Of a stretch of DNA of 10,366 bases, positions 1-7,263 are shown in pieces. Every line of letters begins with the position of its first letter. The stretch's first letter is position 1. The notes below the pieces were generated by a model. That model searched no databases. It was not told the DNA's origin and was given only the letters and a program-made list of their open reading frames with translations. This DNA comes from an uncultured Bacillaceae bacterium (GTDB lineage: Bacteria > Bacillota > Bacilli > Bacillales > Caldibacillaceae). Made by a program: the position numbers and the translations under genes. The stretch covers positions 1 through 10,366 of the forward strand of contig CALGAD010000044.1 of assembly GCA_937951955.1 (NCBI GenBank), given 5' to 3'.

Positions 1-14
1 ATTTCAATTATCCA

Positions 15-77
15 TTTCGCAAATTACCAACAACCTTTCGCGAATTTCCACCATACTTTCGCGCCACACCCCGACCA
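15..77. repeat. Three degenerate 21-bp tandem repeats
   Basis: The hexamer TTTCGC begins at 15, 36 and 57, exactly 21 bases apart. Units one and two stay similar past the hexamer (AAATTACCA versus GAATTTCCA, then a CA-rich tail); unit three keeps TTTCGCG and a CA/CC-rich tail. No ribosome binding site or convincing reading frame goes with them. Function unknown; they could be the edge of a longer array to the left of the window. Confidence 0.5.
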
Positions 78-155
78 CTCTTCCCGGTCAGTCAAATTCC
101 CCCTAATTCCCGAAAAAAATTCTCACCTCGTTAGATTACTTTTTGGTTATGGAAA

Positions 156-186
156 TCATTTACGTCAATAATGTTGATAAAAATGA
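156..186. promoter_or_regulatory. 31-bp nested dyad upstream of mnaA, possible operator
   Basis: TCATTT (156-161) pairs with AAATGA (181-186), and inside it TCAA (165-168) pairs with TTGA (174-177), around a 5-base centre. The internal gaps are 3 bases on each side, so the symmetry is exact in spacing. The centre at 171 lies about 50 bases upstream of the expected mnaA transcription start, a common activator position. The function is inferred; AT-rich dyads also arise by chance. Confidence 0.3.
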
Positions 187-206
187 AAAACCTTGAGGCC
201 TTATCA

Positions 207-215
207 TGGTACAAT
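207..215 (+). promoter_or_regulatory. Extended -10 promoter of mnaA
   Basis: TGG followed by TACAAT (210-215) fits the extended -10 form TGnTATAAT. There is no good -35 hexamer 16-18 bases upstream (the nearby TTGAGG at 193 is only 11 bases away), which suits an extended -10 promoter or one needing an activator. Transcription would start near 222, giving a leader of about 25 nt. Confidence 0.45.
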
Positions 216-246
216 ATGGTTAATTAGGTGAATACGGGAGGAAAAT

Positions 247-1398
247 ATGGTTCCTATGGATAAAAAAATGAAAGTGATGACGGTCTTCGGCACGAGACCT
301 GAAGCGATTAAAATGGCTCCACTCGTTAAAGAGATGAAGAAACATGAAAATGACATTGAAACGATTGTAACCGTTACGGCTCAACATAGAGAAATGCTTG
401 ATCAAGTTTTACATGTATTTGAGATTACTCCAGATTATGACTTAAACGTGATGAAAAGCCGGCAATCTTTAAAAGATGTCACGATACGCGTTTTGGACGG
501 TCTAGATCGTGTCTTTAAGGAAGTTAAACCCGACATCGTCCTCGTTCACGGGGATACATCGACAACCTTTGTAGCGAGCCTCGCTGCATATTACAATCAA
601 ATCTCGGTTGGCCATGTGGAAGCCGGTTTACGGACATGGAATAAATATTCGCCGTTTCCCGAAGAAATGAACCGCCAGTTAACGGGTGTGATCGCTGATT
701 TACATTTTGCACCGACGAAAAAGGCAGCGCAAAACTTATTAAACGAAAATAAACATCCCGATTCTATCTTCATAACCGGAAACACGGCAATCGATGCCCT
801 GCAAACGACCGTTAAAGAACATTACCATCATCCTGTCCTTGAAAAAATAGGAAAGGACAAGATGATTTTAGTGACGGCACACCGCAGGGAAAATTTGGGG
901 GATCCGATGCGGCAAATGTTTAAAGCCATTAGAAGGCTCATCGATGAATTCCCTGACATCCAGGTTGTCTATCCGGTTCATTTGAATCCAGTCGTCCGGG
1001 AAACGGCGGATGAGATTTTAGGAAACAATCCGCGAATTCATTTAATCGATCCACTCGAGGTTATCGATTTTCATAATTTCCTGGCAAAAGCCCATATTAT
1101 TATGACCGACTCTGGTGGAATTCAAGAAGAGGCACCTTCATTAGGAGTGCCAGTCCTTGTGTTACGCGATACGACGGAAAGGCCTGAAGGAATCGAGGCA
1201 GGAACTTTAAAATTAGCCGGTACCGATGAAGAAACGATATATAATCTGGCGAAACAATTACTAACGGACGAAGCGGAATATGAAAAAATGGCGAGAGCAT
1301 CCAACCCCTATGGTGATGGAAAAGCCTCTTATCGCATCGTCCAGTCAATTTTGTATCATTTTGGTAAAATAAATCGCCGTCCAGATCCATTCCAATAA
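247..1398 (+). CDS. mnaA: UDP-N-acetylglucosamine 2-epimerase (non-hydrolysing)
   Basis: Cytoplasmic enzyme interconverting UDP-GlcNAc and UDP-ManNAc; the product is the donor used by TagA in the teichoic acid linkage unit. The 383-residue length is normal for the WecB/MnaA family. Family signatures are clear: FGTRPEAIK (14-22), HGDTSTT with D103, HVEAGLRT with E125, FPEEMNR with E139, TAHRREN with H212, and TDSGGIQEEAP (287-297). D103, E125, E139 and H212 correspond to the acid/base residues known from the E. coli and Bacillus enzymes. The ATG at 247 follows GGGAGG (236-241) with a 5-base gap; a second ATG at 256 is spaced too far. The gene is monocistronic, with its own promoter and a terminator at 1418. 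The alternative name wecB describes the same reaction; mnaA fits the Gram-positive context. Confidence 0.95.
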   Translation: MVPMDKKMKVMTVFGTRPEAIKMAPLVKEMKKHENDIETIVTVTAQHREMLDQVLHVFEITPDYDLNVMKSRQSLKDVTIRVLDGLDRVFKEVKPDIVLVHGDTSTTFVASLAAYYNQISVGHVEAGLRTWNKYSPFPEEMNRQLTGVIADLHFAPTKKAAQNLLNENKHPDSIFITGNTAIDALQTTVKEHYHHPVLEKIGKDKMILVTAHRRENLGDPMRQMFKAIRRLIDEFPDIQVVYPVHLNPVVRETADEILGNNPRIHLIDPLEVIDFHNFLAKAHIIMTDSGGIQEEAPSLGVPVLVLRDTTERPEGIEAGTLKLAGTDEETIYNLAKQLLTDEAEYEKMARASNPYGDGKASYRIVQSILYHFGKINRRPDPFQ

Positions 1399-1417
1399 AA
1401 ACATTCAGTTGCCGTCC

Positions 1418-1469
1418 AAAGAATCCTTCCTGTTTAGAAATTTTCGAAACAGCGGAGGGTTCTTTTTTT
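1418..1469 (+). terminator. Intrinsic terminator of mnaA
   Basis: A long imperfect stem joins AAAGAATCCTTCCTGTTT (1418-1435) to AAACAGCGGAGGGTTCTTT further on, around a loop near 1436-1446, with a run of seven T from 1463. It lies 20 bases past the mnaA stop and separates it from the next gene. Confidence 0.8.
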
Positions 1470-1626
1470 ATATTTATGACCATCATTTTAACAAGGGAAA
1501 AATATATTTAATAGTTGTATCCAACTTTTTTTATGTAGCCGCTAAAATTCCAAAAATTACAAACTCAATCATGCAGGTTTAATTATTGTTTGAACATGGC
1601 ATAAAATTTACAAGTATATGGAATCT

Positions 1627-1635
1627 GGAGGAAGG
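1627..1635 (+). promoter_or_regulatory. Ribosome binding site deciding the start at 1642
   Basis: GGAGGAAGG ends 6 bases before the ATG at 1642. The earlier in-frame ATG at 1618 has only an A/T-rich stretch before it, and this Shine-Dalgarno site would lie inside the longer frame, so the shorter protein is preferred. Confidence 0.75.
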
Positions 1636-1641
1636 ACCAAA

Positions 1642-1962
1642 ATGTTATTTAATGAAATTATGGGACTTATTCTGCCATCCCTTATTGCCTTATTATTATA
1701 TTCCAAAGTGAGTAAAAGACCATTATCCTTCCTTGAAGCGGTTTGTATGTTAGCGTTATTTACCTTGGTCACCAATTGTATAGGGTATCTTGTGGCAATT
1801 TATGTATTTCATTTACAGAGTTTAGTTTTTACCCTTTTCTTTACCCCGAAGTATTCTTTAATGGCTACATGCATAGCAATACTAACCGCGTTGATTTACC
1901 GGCTCATTGAATTAAATGTGGAAGTTCGTGTGAAGGTGGAGTCAAAGGATCATGATGATTAA
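1642..1962 (+). CDS. Small three-helix membrane protein coupled to an OpgB-like transferase
   Basis: I do not recognise this 106-residue protein as a named family. It is strongly hydrophobic, with helices at about 5-21, 31-56 and 71-90, and a charged C-terminal tail (about 94-106, rich in K, E and D) probably in the cytoplasm. A second hydrophobic stretch (57-69) could be re-entrant. There is no signal peptidase site, enzyme motif or conserved acidic/histidine pair. Its last 11 bases overlap the next gene, so the two are almost certainly translated in a coupled way. Inference: it is a partner or accessory subunit of the phosphoglycerol transferase, perhaps supplying membrane helices that larger LTA-synthase-type enzymes carry themselves. 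The start at 1642 is chosen on the GGAGGAAGG site. Confidence 0.7.
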   Translation: MLFNEIMGLILPSLIALLLYSKVSKRPLSFLEAVCMLALFTLVTNCIGYLVAIYVFHLQSLVFTLFFTPKYSLMATCIAILTALIYRLIELNVEVRVKVESKDHDD

Positions 1963-3508
1963 AGGAATCAAAGGATTTTGTACTTATTTAATGATATTTT
2001 TATCTTCTGTTATTATTGTTGGCTCTTTTTATATCCGAAAAAATTTCAGCAATCAACGAGTAGATGAAATGATTTATTACTTGTTCAATGGGCTGGAAGG
2101 TGTATCGAAAGATGTATTTATTGAAGGGATAATGGAGAGTTTCCTCCCTTTTCTTTTCCTCTTTTTCCTATTGATAGCCCCGATAATCCAGTACAAAAAT
2201 AGTCGCAATATCATTGAAATTCGAGTAAACAAGAGAAAGTACCAATTTACGGTTTTTCCACTCCAAGCCATACGCAAATATCGACTTGTTTATTCCACAA
2301 TCATTTTCCTGTTAGCACTTTTAATAAGTTATTTTACGATCGGGATCGATGAATACGTGAATCGTATGTCCGACTACTCAACAATCATTGAAGATTATTA
2401 TGTGGACGGGCGAAACGTCACGATCACGTTTCCTGAAGAAAAACGGAATTTAATAATTTTATATTTGGAGTCGATGGAAAATACGTTCATGGACCGGGAA
2501 AATGGAGGTGCCTGGCAGTACAATATTATTCCTGAACTAACCGAACTCGCCCAACATTACCTTAACTTTTCCCATACTGATAAACTTGGCGGGCCTCTTT
2601 CTGTACCCGGTACCGAATGGACGGTAGCTGCGATGGTGGCATCCTCTGCCGGAATACCGTTAAAAATTCCCATAGGTGGTAACAGTTATACGAATTCCGA
2701 TAACTTTTTAAAAGGCGCTTTTGCCCTCGGGGATATATTGAAAGAAGCGGGGTACAATTTGCAGTTAATGGTTGGATCCGATGCCAATTATGGGGGCCGT
2801 AGTAATTATTATCTTGCCCACGGGACTTATGAAATCTTTGATGTACATACTGCGATTGCTCGTGGGAAAATGAATGAAGAAGACAAAGTATGGTGGGGAT
2901 TTGCGGATTCACAACTTTTTACCTGGGCGAAAGAGGAAATAACTAAATTAGCCCAAAAAAATGAACCATTTAGTTTTACTTTTCTCACCGTTAACACCCA
3001 TTTTCCCGATGGCTATCTGGAAGAGGGAGTCAATGAATTATATCCTACCCAATATGAGAATGTCCTAGCTCATTCAGCACAACAAGTCGCGGAATTCGTC
3101 AACTGGTTCAAGGAACAGGAATTTTCCGAGCGGACAACCCTTGTAATTATAGGGGATCATGAGAGCATGCAGCAGGAGGAATATTTTCATGCAAGGGTAT
3201 CTCCAGATTACGAAAGAACGACTTACAATGTGTTTATCAATTCGCTCATCGAACCAATACAATCGAACAACAGGCAATTTTCCATATTCGATATGTATCC
3301 GACCATGTTAGCGAGTATCGGCGTTCAAATAGAAGGAGATCGGCTCGGCTTAGGTACGAATTTATTTTCCGAACGCCCCACTATTATTGAAGAATTAGGC
3401 ATTGATTATGTAAGGGATGAATTGGAAAAACAATCCAATTTTTACAATCGGTACATTTTAAAAGATGATTATTTGGACCTTTTACACCAAGATGAAGAAG
3501 AATATTGA
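1952..3508 (+). CDS. OpgB/MdoB-like membrane phosphoglycerol transferase (sulfatase/LTA synthase superfamily)
   Basis: Predicted membrane enzyme moving phosphoglycerol from phosphatidylglycerol onto an extracellular glycan. The 518 residues have helices at about 9-27, 61-81 and 111-131, then an outer catalytic domain. Key sites match the alkaline-phosphatase-fold family: LES with metal ligand E173, PGTEWTVAAMVASSAGIPL (219-237) with likely nucleophile T221, TVNTHFPDG with H350, and GDH with D402/H403. The GTxxTxAGMVASxxGIPL-like block, the following IGGNS and the HFPDG motif resemble E. coli OpgB (phosphoglycerol transferase I) more than LtaS. Compared with E. coli OpgB, about 760 residues, it lacks the long C-terminal region. 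It overlaps the small membrane gene by 11 bases; AAGGTGGAG (1933-1941) precedes the ATG by 10 bases, and an ATG at 1955 is an alternative start. The acceptor is unknown: a wall polysaccharide, a glycolipid, or lipoteichoic acid priming. Confidence 0.85.
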   Translation: MMIKGIKGFCTYLMIFLSSVIIVGSFYIRKNFSNQRVDEMIYYLFNGLEGVSKDVFIEGIMESFLPFLFLFFLLIAPIIQYKNSRNIIEIRVNKRKYQFTVFPLQAIRKYRLVYSTIIFLLALLISYFTIGIDEYVNRMSDYSTIIEDYYVDGRNVTITFPEEKRNLIILYLESMENTFMDRENGGAWQYNIIPELTELAQHYLNFSHTDKLGGPLSVPGTEWTVAAMVASSAGIPLKIPIGGNSYTNSDNFLKGAFALGDILKEAGYNLQLMVGSDANYGGRSNYYLAHGTYEIFDVHTAIARGKMNEEDKVWWGFADSQLFTWAKEEITKLAQKNEPFSFTFLTVNTHFPDGYLEEGVNELYPTQYENVLAHSAQQVAEFVNWFKEQEFSERTTLVIIGDHESMQQEEYFHARVSPDYERTTYNVFINSLIEPIQSNNRQFSIFDMYPTMLASIGVQIEGDRLGLGTNLFSERPTIIEELGIDYVRDELEKQSNFYNRYILKDDYLDLLHQDEEEY

Positions 3509-3516
3509 TTTTGATG

Positions 3517-3544
3517 AGCGAGGATTATAATCCTCGCTTTTTTT
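3517..3544 (+). terminator. Intrinsic terminator of the OpgB-like gene
   Basis: AGCGAGGATTA (3517-3527) is followed directly by its exact complement TAATCCTCGCT (3528-3538), then a T run to 3544. The 22-base palindrome is perfect and starts 8 bases past the stop. Confidence 0.9.
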
Positions 3545-3633
3545 GGCAAAAATAGGAAGGCTGGAATTGGTAAGAAATATATCGGGTTATCAATGTTCCG
3601 AACTCCTCATATTTGAAAAAAACCAGCACAATA

Positions 3634-3661
3634 CTGACAGACGAATGTATTCAAGTATACC
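3634..3661 (+). promoter_or_regulatory. Possible sigma-A promoter of the processive glycosyltransferase
   Basis: CTGACA (3634-3639) and TATACC (3656-3661) are 16 bases apart, giving 5/6 and 4/6 matches to the -35 and -10 consensus. Transcription would start near 3668, just upstream of the GGAGG at 3675, so the leader would be very short. It lies between a strong terminator and the next gene, where a promoter is expected. Confidence 0.35.
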
Positions 3662-3685
3662 AAGCAATCGTAATGGAGGATTCGT

Positions 3686-5005
3686 ATGGAAACCTTTCTC
3701 GATGTAATTTTTGCGGTAATTGCTGTTTTAGGTTTTTACGTCACAATACATACACTCTATTATCTAGTGATTTCCTTTTTTGGCTTTGGAAAGGCGAAAA
3801 GAGATTATGAATTAATCGAGGATCAAACGAAATTCTTAATTTTAGTTGCGGCCCACAATGAGGAAAAGGTGATTGGATCCACGCTAGCCAACTTGCAAAA
3901 AATTGATTACAAAAAGGATCTATATGATATTTATGTCGTCAATGACAACAGTACCGACCGAACAGGGGAAATTTGTGACCAATATGGCTTCAAACATATC
4001 GATACGGCAGAAAAGAAGTTCCCCCGGGAAGGAGTCGGGAAACCTGCCGGGCTGCAATATGCGTTACGTGCCCTCGGGTTTGAAAAACTAGTGGATCAGT
4101 ACGATGTCTTGATGATTTTAGATGCGGACAATCATGTTGATGCCAACATATTAAAAGAATTAAATTCCCAATTCATCCAAAAAGGTAAGCCCGAAGTGAT
4201 CCAGGCCTATTTAGATTCGAAGAACACGACGAAGACACTTTCCCTTGGCTATGCACTGGGTTACCTATATACGAATCGCTTCTTTCAACTTGCCAAATAT
4301 CGCCTGGGATTACCGAATGCCATCGGCGGGACAGGATTTATCGTCAGACTCGACTATCTCATGAAACACGGTGGCTTTCGCTTTAAGTCCTTAACGGAAG
4401 ATTTGGAACTGGAGATGGAAGTTGTCAAAAATAATGGACGGATATTGTGGAATCACTTTACAAGAATTTACGATGAAAAGCCGGAACAATTGAAAGCGAG
4501 CATTAAACAACGGACAAGATGGTCACAAGGACACTGGTATGTAGCATTTACATACTTACTTCCTTTTTTGAAAAAACTGTTCACCGATAAAAAAGGGAAA
4601 ATCAAAATCATCGATCAACTATTTTATTTATTTAGCATGTCGCGTTCGATTCATTTTTTAATCAGCACGATCGGTCTCAGTGTTTCTGCCACATTTGCCG
4701 TTATCAACAACGATTTACAGATTTTATCGAACGATAGTGCAAATCTCGTCTCATTCATATTAGGATTAAGTTTGATCATTTTTCTGAGCTTTTTCTACCA
4801 ATTCTTTATTTGTTTACGACATGCCATCGTATTAGATTCAAAATATCGATTTCAATTTGTAAAAATGACGCTTTCATTATTGTACTATACGTACACATTC
4901 ATGTTTGCACAAATCCTCGGTCTCTTGAAATGGCGCCAGCAACATACATGGGTTAAGACGGAACATAACAAAACGAAGCTTGAGCGGAATATCGAACGTC
5001 CATAA
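3686..5005 (+). CDS. Processive membrane family-2 glycosyltransferase (poly-sugar synthase-like)
   Basis: Membrane beta-glycosyltransferase of the group containing IcaA/PgaC, hyaluronan and cellulose synthases. The 439 residues hold an N-terminal helix (about 5-32), a cytoplasmic GT-A domain, and three C-terminal helices (about 311-337, 352-376 and 390-414). All hallmarks of processive enzymes are present: VNDNSTD with D87, LDADN with D146/D148, GGTGF (214-218), TED (237-239) and the QRTRW form of QxxRW (275-279). The C-terminal WVKTEH (422-427) is a common ending in this group. The ATG at 3686 follows GGAGG (3675-3679) with a 6-base gap. It stands alone between two terminators. No deacetylase (IcaB/PgaB), small IcaD-like subunit or c-di-GMP PilZ domain is seen, so product and control are open. 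YdaM-type or IcaA-type sugar transferases are the closest guesses. Confidence 0.85.
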   Translation: METFLDVIFAVIAVLGFYVTIHTLYYLVISFFGFGKAKRDYELIEDQTKFLILVAAHNEEKVIGSTLANLQKIDYKKDLYDIYVVNDNSTDRTGEICDQYGFKHIDTAEKKFPREGVGKPAGLQYALRALGFEKLVDQYDVLMILDADNHVDANILKELNSQFIQKGKPEVIQAYLDSKNTTKTLSLGYALGYLYTNRFFQLAKYRLGLPNAIGGTGFIVRLDYLMKHGGFRFKSLTEDLELEMEVVKNNGRILWNHFTRIYDEKPEQLKASIKQRTRWSQGHWYVAFTYLLPFLKKLFTDKKGKIKIIDQLFYLFSMSRSIHFLISTIGLSVSATFAVINNDLQILSNDSANLVSFILGLSLIIFLSFFYQFFICLRHAIVLDSKYRFQFVKMTLSLLYYTYTFMFAQILGLLKWRQQHTWVKTEHNKTKLERNIERP

Positions 5006-5020
5006 AAAAGGGCAAAATAT

Positions 5021-5047
5021 AAACCAGTCTGCAAAGGCTGGTTTTTT
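5021..5047. terminator. Probable bidirectional terminator between converging units
   Basis: AACCAGTC (5022-5029) pairs with GGCTGGTT (5036-5043, one G-T pair) around the loop TGCAAA, and six T end at 5047, serving the rightward gene. On the minus strand the hairpin is followed by a T-rich stretch (TTTATATTTTG), so it may also end the tagA operon, whose last stop is at 5065. Confidence 0.8.
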
Positions 5048-5064
5048 CGTGCGCATATATTTTG

Positions 5065-6093
5065 TTAATAAACTTTCCTCAACCGGTGATATAAATGTTT
5101 TGCCACAATCGACAGCTGACATTTTATCGATTGAGCCGTCGATAGCCTTTGGTAAAGCTGTACCTTCTTTTGCGGATGGATGTTCTGATGTTCAATGGCA
5201 AATTTGATGCAATGATCGAGGACGTTCAAAAAAATCTCATGATCAAACGTCTTCGTTTCTTGATTCCAACTTTTAAGTTTCGTTATCACCTGTTCTAGGC
5301 TATCCCAATTTTGTACTTGACCACCATAACTTTCTGTGAAAAATTCATTGAAGGATTCCAGCTCTTCTTCAGTAAGTCCGACATCGTAATAGTTTAGTAA
5401 ATCACGATGAATTCTTGCAATCAAAGCTTTTCGTTTAAGCTGTTTTTCCTGGTTTGACTTTTTTGATATATTTTCATGGCCGAAACGATAGTGAAGTAAA
5501 TATTCTGGCATAATACAAATATTTCCTACTTTAATCAGTTGCGACCAGAGTTGATAATCTTGCGCGACAAAGAAATCTTCATGATATGTTAAACCGTTCT
5601 CTACCAATGTTTGTTTCCGCATCATCACGGAAGGATTGGCAATCGGATTATAAAATAATAACATGACTTTCAGTGCCTCAGGCTGATGAAAGGGAGCCTT
5701 TACCTTTTTGGAAACCTTGCCGCCAAATTGAATGTAATCACTCGCCACGGCATCAATCGTTTCATTTTCCTCGAGAAAAGCCACCTGTCGTTCGATTCGT
5801 GTGGGAGCTGCCACATCATCAGAATCCATGATGGCTATATACTTCCCTCTTGCTTCTTGTAAACCTACATTACGCGTATAAGGAATCCCGCGATTTCGCT
5901 CGTTTTGTATTAGCCGAATGCGAGGGTCTTGAAATTGACGAATTAGCTCTACGGAGCGATCCGTGGATCCGTCATCGACAATCAAAATGTCCAAATTAGT
6001 ATAAGTCTGCTGGACAATACTTTGGAGAGCTTCTTCAATATATTGTTCACTATTATAAACGGGCATAAAGACCGTTACTAACGGATTCCTCAT
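5065..6093 (-). CDS. Family-2 glycosyltransferase (GT-A fold, soluble)
   Basis: Predicted cytoplasmic glycosyltransferase adding one sugar from a nucleotide-sugar donor during glycopolymer assembly. The 342 residues begin with a standard GT2 domain: VTVFMPVYNSEQYIEEAL (6-23), IVDDGSTDRS with D40/D41, and IMDSDDVAAPTR with the metal-binding D90/D92. FVAQDYQLW places the likely catalytic-base acid at D179. The part after about 210 is charged and without recognisable motifs; no membrane helix is seen. Sugar specificity cannot be read from the sequence. The ATG at 6093 follows GAGGTG (6100-6105) with a 6-base gap. It is the last gene of the tagA operon, 22 nt after the GT4 stop, which suggests the two transferases act in succession on the same lipid-linked intermediate. 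Confidence 0.85.
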   Translation of the reverse strand: MRNPLVTVFMPVYNSEQYIEEALQSIVQQTYTNLDILIVDDGSTDRSVELIRQFQDPRIRLIQNERNRGIPYTRNVGLQEARGKYIAIMDSDDVAAPTRIERQVAFLEENETIDAVASDYIQFGGKVSKKVKAPFHQPEALKVMLLFYNPIANPSVMMRKQTLVENGLTYHEDFFVAQDYQLWSQLIKVGNICIMPEYLLHYRFGHENISKKSNQEKQLKRKALIARIHRDLLNYYDVGLTEEELESFNEFFTESYGGQVQNWDSLEQVITKLKSWNQETKTFDHEIFLNVLDHCIKFAIEHQNIHPQKKVQLYQRLSTAQSIKCQLSIVAKHLYHRLRKVY

Positions 6094-6115
6094 CCTTCAC
6101 ACCTCAATCCAACGA

Positions 6116-7243
6116 TTACCCACTATTTGTTTTTTGCTTTTCAAAAACTGTCTGATAAATTTTTAGCACACTTTTTCCAAAAATTTTTTCTGAAAAATGT
6201 TTCCGGGCATGGTGATATAATCGCTCACCCATTTGCTCCAGCTTTCCATTGTTCTTCAATAAAATCATCTTTCGGATTTTATCCGCCAGATTTTGATAAT
6301 CGCCAACAGCGATGATATATCCATATTGCTCATTCGGTATCAGTTTCCGCACTCCACCAACATCCGTGGTGATAACCGGTTTTTTCGCCCGGGCAGATTC
6401 TAATAATACTAATGGGAAACTCTCGCTTTTCGATGTTAAGACCGTAATATCGCAAAGGGGCAATAGTTCATTCACATCATCGCGCTGACCAAGAAACATT
6501 ACATTTTCCTCAAGACCTTCATCACGAACGAAATTTTCCAACTCATTTCTCCGCGAACCATCTCCAGCTAAAAGCAAGACAAGATTACGATAATGTTTTT
6601 GCAACTCTTTTATGGCTAAAAAAGCGGTCTCATGGGATTTGACAGGCTCCAGCCTTGCGATCATTAAAACGACAAAATGGTCACTCGATAAACCGAAATC
6701 TTCCCGGCGATACATATACTCCGGTTCGATATCAAAATTAATGCCGTTTAAAATGACATGGATTTTTTGGGCGTCGATTCCCTGATTGATTAAATCTTCC
6801 TGGAACCGTTCGGAAATGGCCACGATATGGTCGGCAGCTTTAATGGCTCGGACATTTAAATATGTGAAAAATTTTCCCTTGATTCCTTGATGGAGAAAAT
6901 CATGGTTTGGATTACTATGAACGGTGACGAACCATTCGTAATTCCTTTCTTTTTTCAATAACGAAGCAATAAAATTCGCCCGGGGACCGTGGGTATGGAG
7001 AATATCAATATGATGGCTGTCAATAAAATGGCTCACCCTTTTAACCACGGAAAAATCGAGCCGTGTTCGCTGGTGAAATACTTGAACTGAAATCCCCAGA
7101 TTTCGGGCGCGCACGGCCAATTCTCCCTCGGTAAACACGCCAAGGGTTACATTCGACCAGTTTTTTAGCTGGTTGAGAAGTGATAATATATGGTACATGC
7201 CGCCCCCTGTTTCCGTTCCTGAATTGAGGTGTAGTACATTCAT
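6116..7243 (-). CDS. Family-4 glycosyltransferase (GT-B fold)
   Basis: Predicted cytoplasmic retaining glycosyltransferase, 375 residues, normal for the GT4 family. It has the glycine-rich loop GTETGGGMYH (9-18), HTHGPRANF (84-92), the linker VAISERFQEDL with ILNGINF (141-170), the donor-site IARLEPVKSH with R197 and K202, AGDGSRRNEL (226-235), and the ESFPLVLLE form of the E-x7-E signature (E274 and E282). The start is set at the ATG of 7243, where MNVLHLNSGTETGGG has the usual N-terminus and GGGAG (7254-7258) lies 10 bases upstream. A longer frame to 7357 would overlap tagA by 94 bases and add 38 residues unlike any GT4 start. It sits 20 nt after tagA, so it may extend the ManNAc-GlcNAc lipid made by TagA, in the position where TagB occurs in Bacillus subtilis. 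Sugar donor unknown. Confidence 0.87.
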   Translation of the reverse strand: MNVLHLNSGTETGGGMYHILSLLNQLKNWSNVTLGVFTEGELAVRARNLGISVQVFHQRTRLDFSVVKRVSHFIDSHHIDILHTHGPRANFIASLLKKERNYEWFVTVHSNPNHDFLHQGIKGKFFTYLNVRAIKAADHIVAISERFQEDLINQGIDAQKIHVILNGINFDIEPEYMYRREDFGLSSDHFVVLMIARLEPVKSHETAFLAIKELQKHYRNLVLLLAGDGSRRNELENFVRDEGLEENVMFLGQRDDVNELLPLCDITVLTSKSESFPLVLLESARAKKPVITTDVGGVRKLIPNEQYGYIIAVGDYQNLADKIRKMILLKNNGKLEQMGERLYHHARKHFSEKIFGKSVLKIYQTVFEKQKTNSG

Positions 7244-7253
7244 GGTCCAATTT

Positions 7254-7258
7254 CTCCC
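7254..7258 (-). promoter_or_regulatory. Ribosome binding site deciding the GT4 start
   Basis: GGGAG on the minus strand lies 10 bases before the ATG at 7243, within the 20-base gap after the tagA stop. It supports the short start against the longer open frame reaching 7357. Confidence 0.6.
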
Positions 7259-7263
7259 GTCCC

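Noticed and set aside
1100..1486. Open frame on the minus strand inside and past mnaA
   Set aside because: It lies antisense to a fully convincing mnaA, runs through the mnaA terminator, and its translation has no domain features.
1513..1532. Short hairpin AGTTG-TATC-CAACT followed by seven T
   Set aside because: Only 5 pairs and AT-rich; a strong terminator for mnaA already sits at 1418, so this is too weak to call.
1579..1607. TTAATT and TAAAAT, 17 bases apart, as a promoter for the small membrane protein
   Set aside because: The -35 matches poorly and several equally weak alternatives overlap; a promoter is likely here but cannot be placed.
1618..1641. Earlier ATG for the small membrane protein
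   Set aside because: No Shine-Dalgarno sequence before it, and the GGAGGAAGG site would lie inside the coding region.
3613..3810. Small + strand frame overlapping the start of the processive glycosyltransferase
   Set aside because: It overlaps the well-supported GT2 in another frame and lacks its own ribosome binding site.
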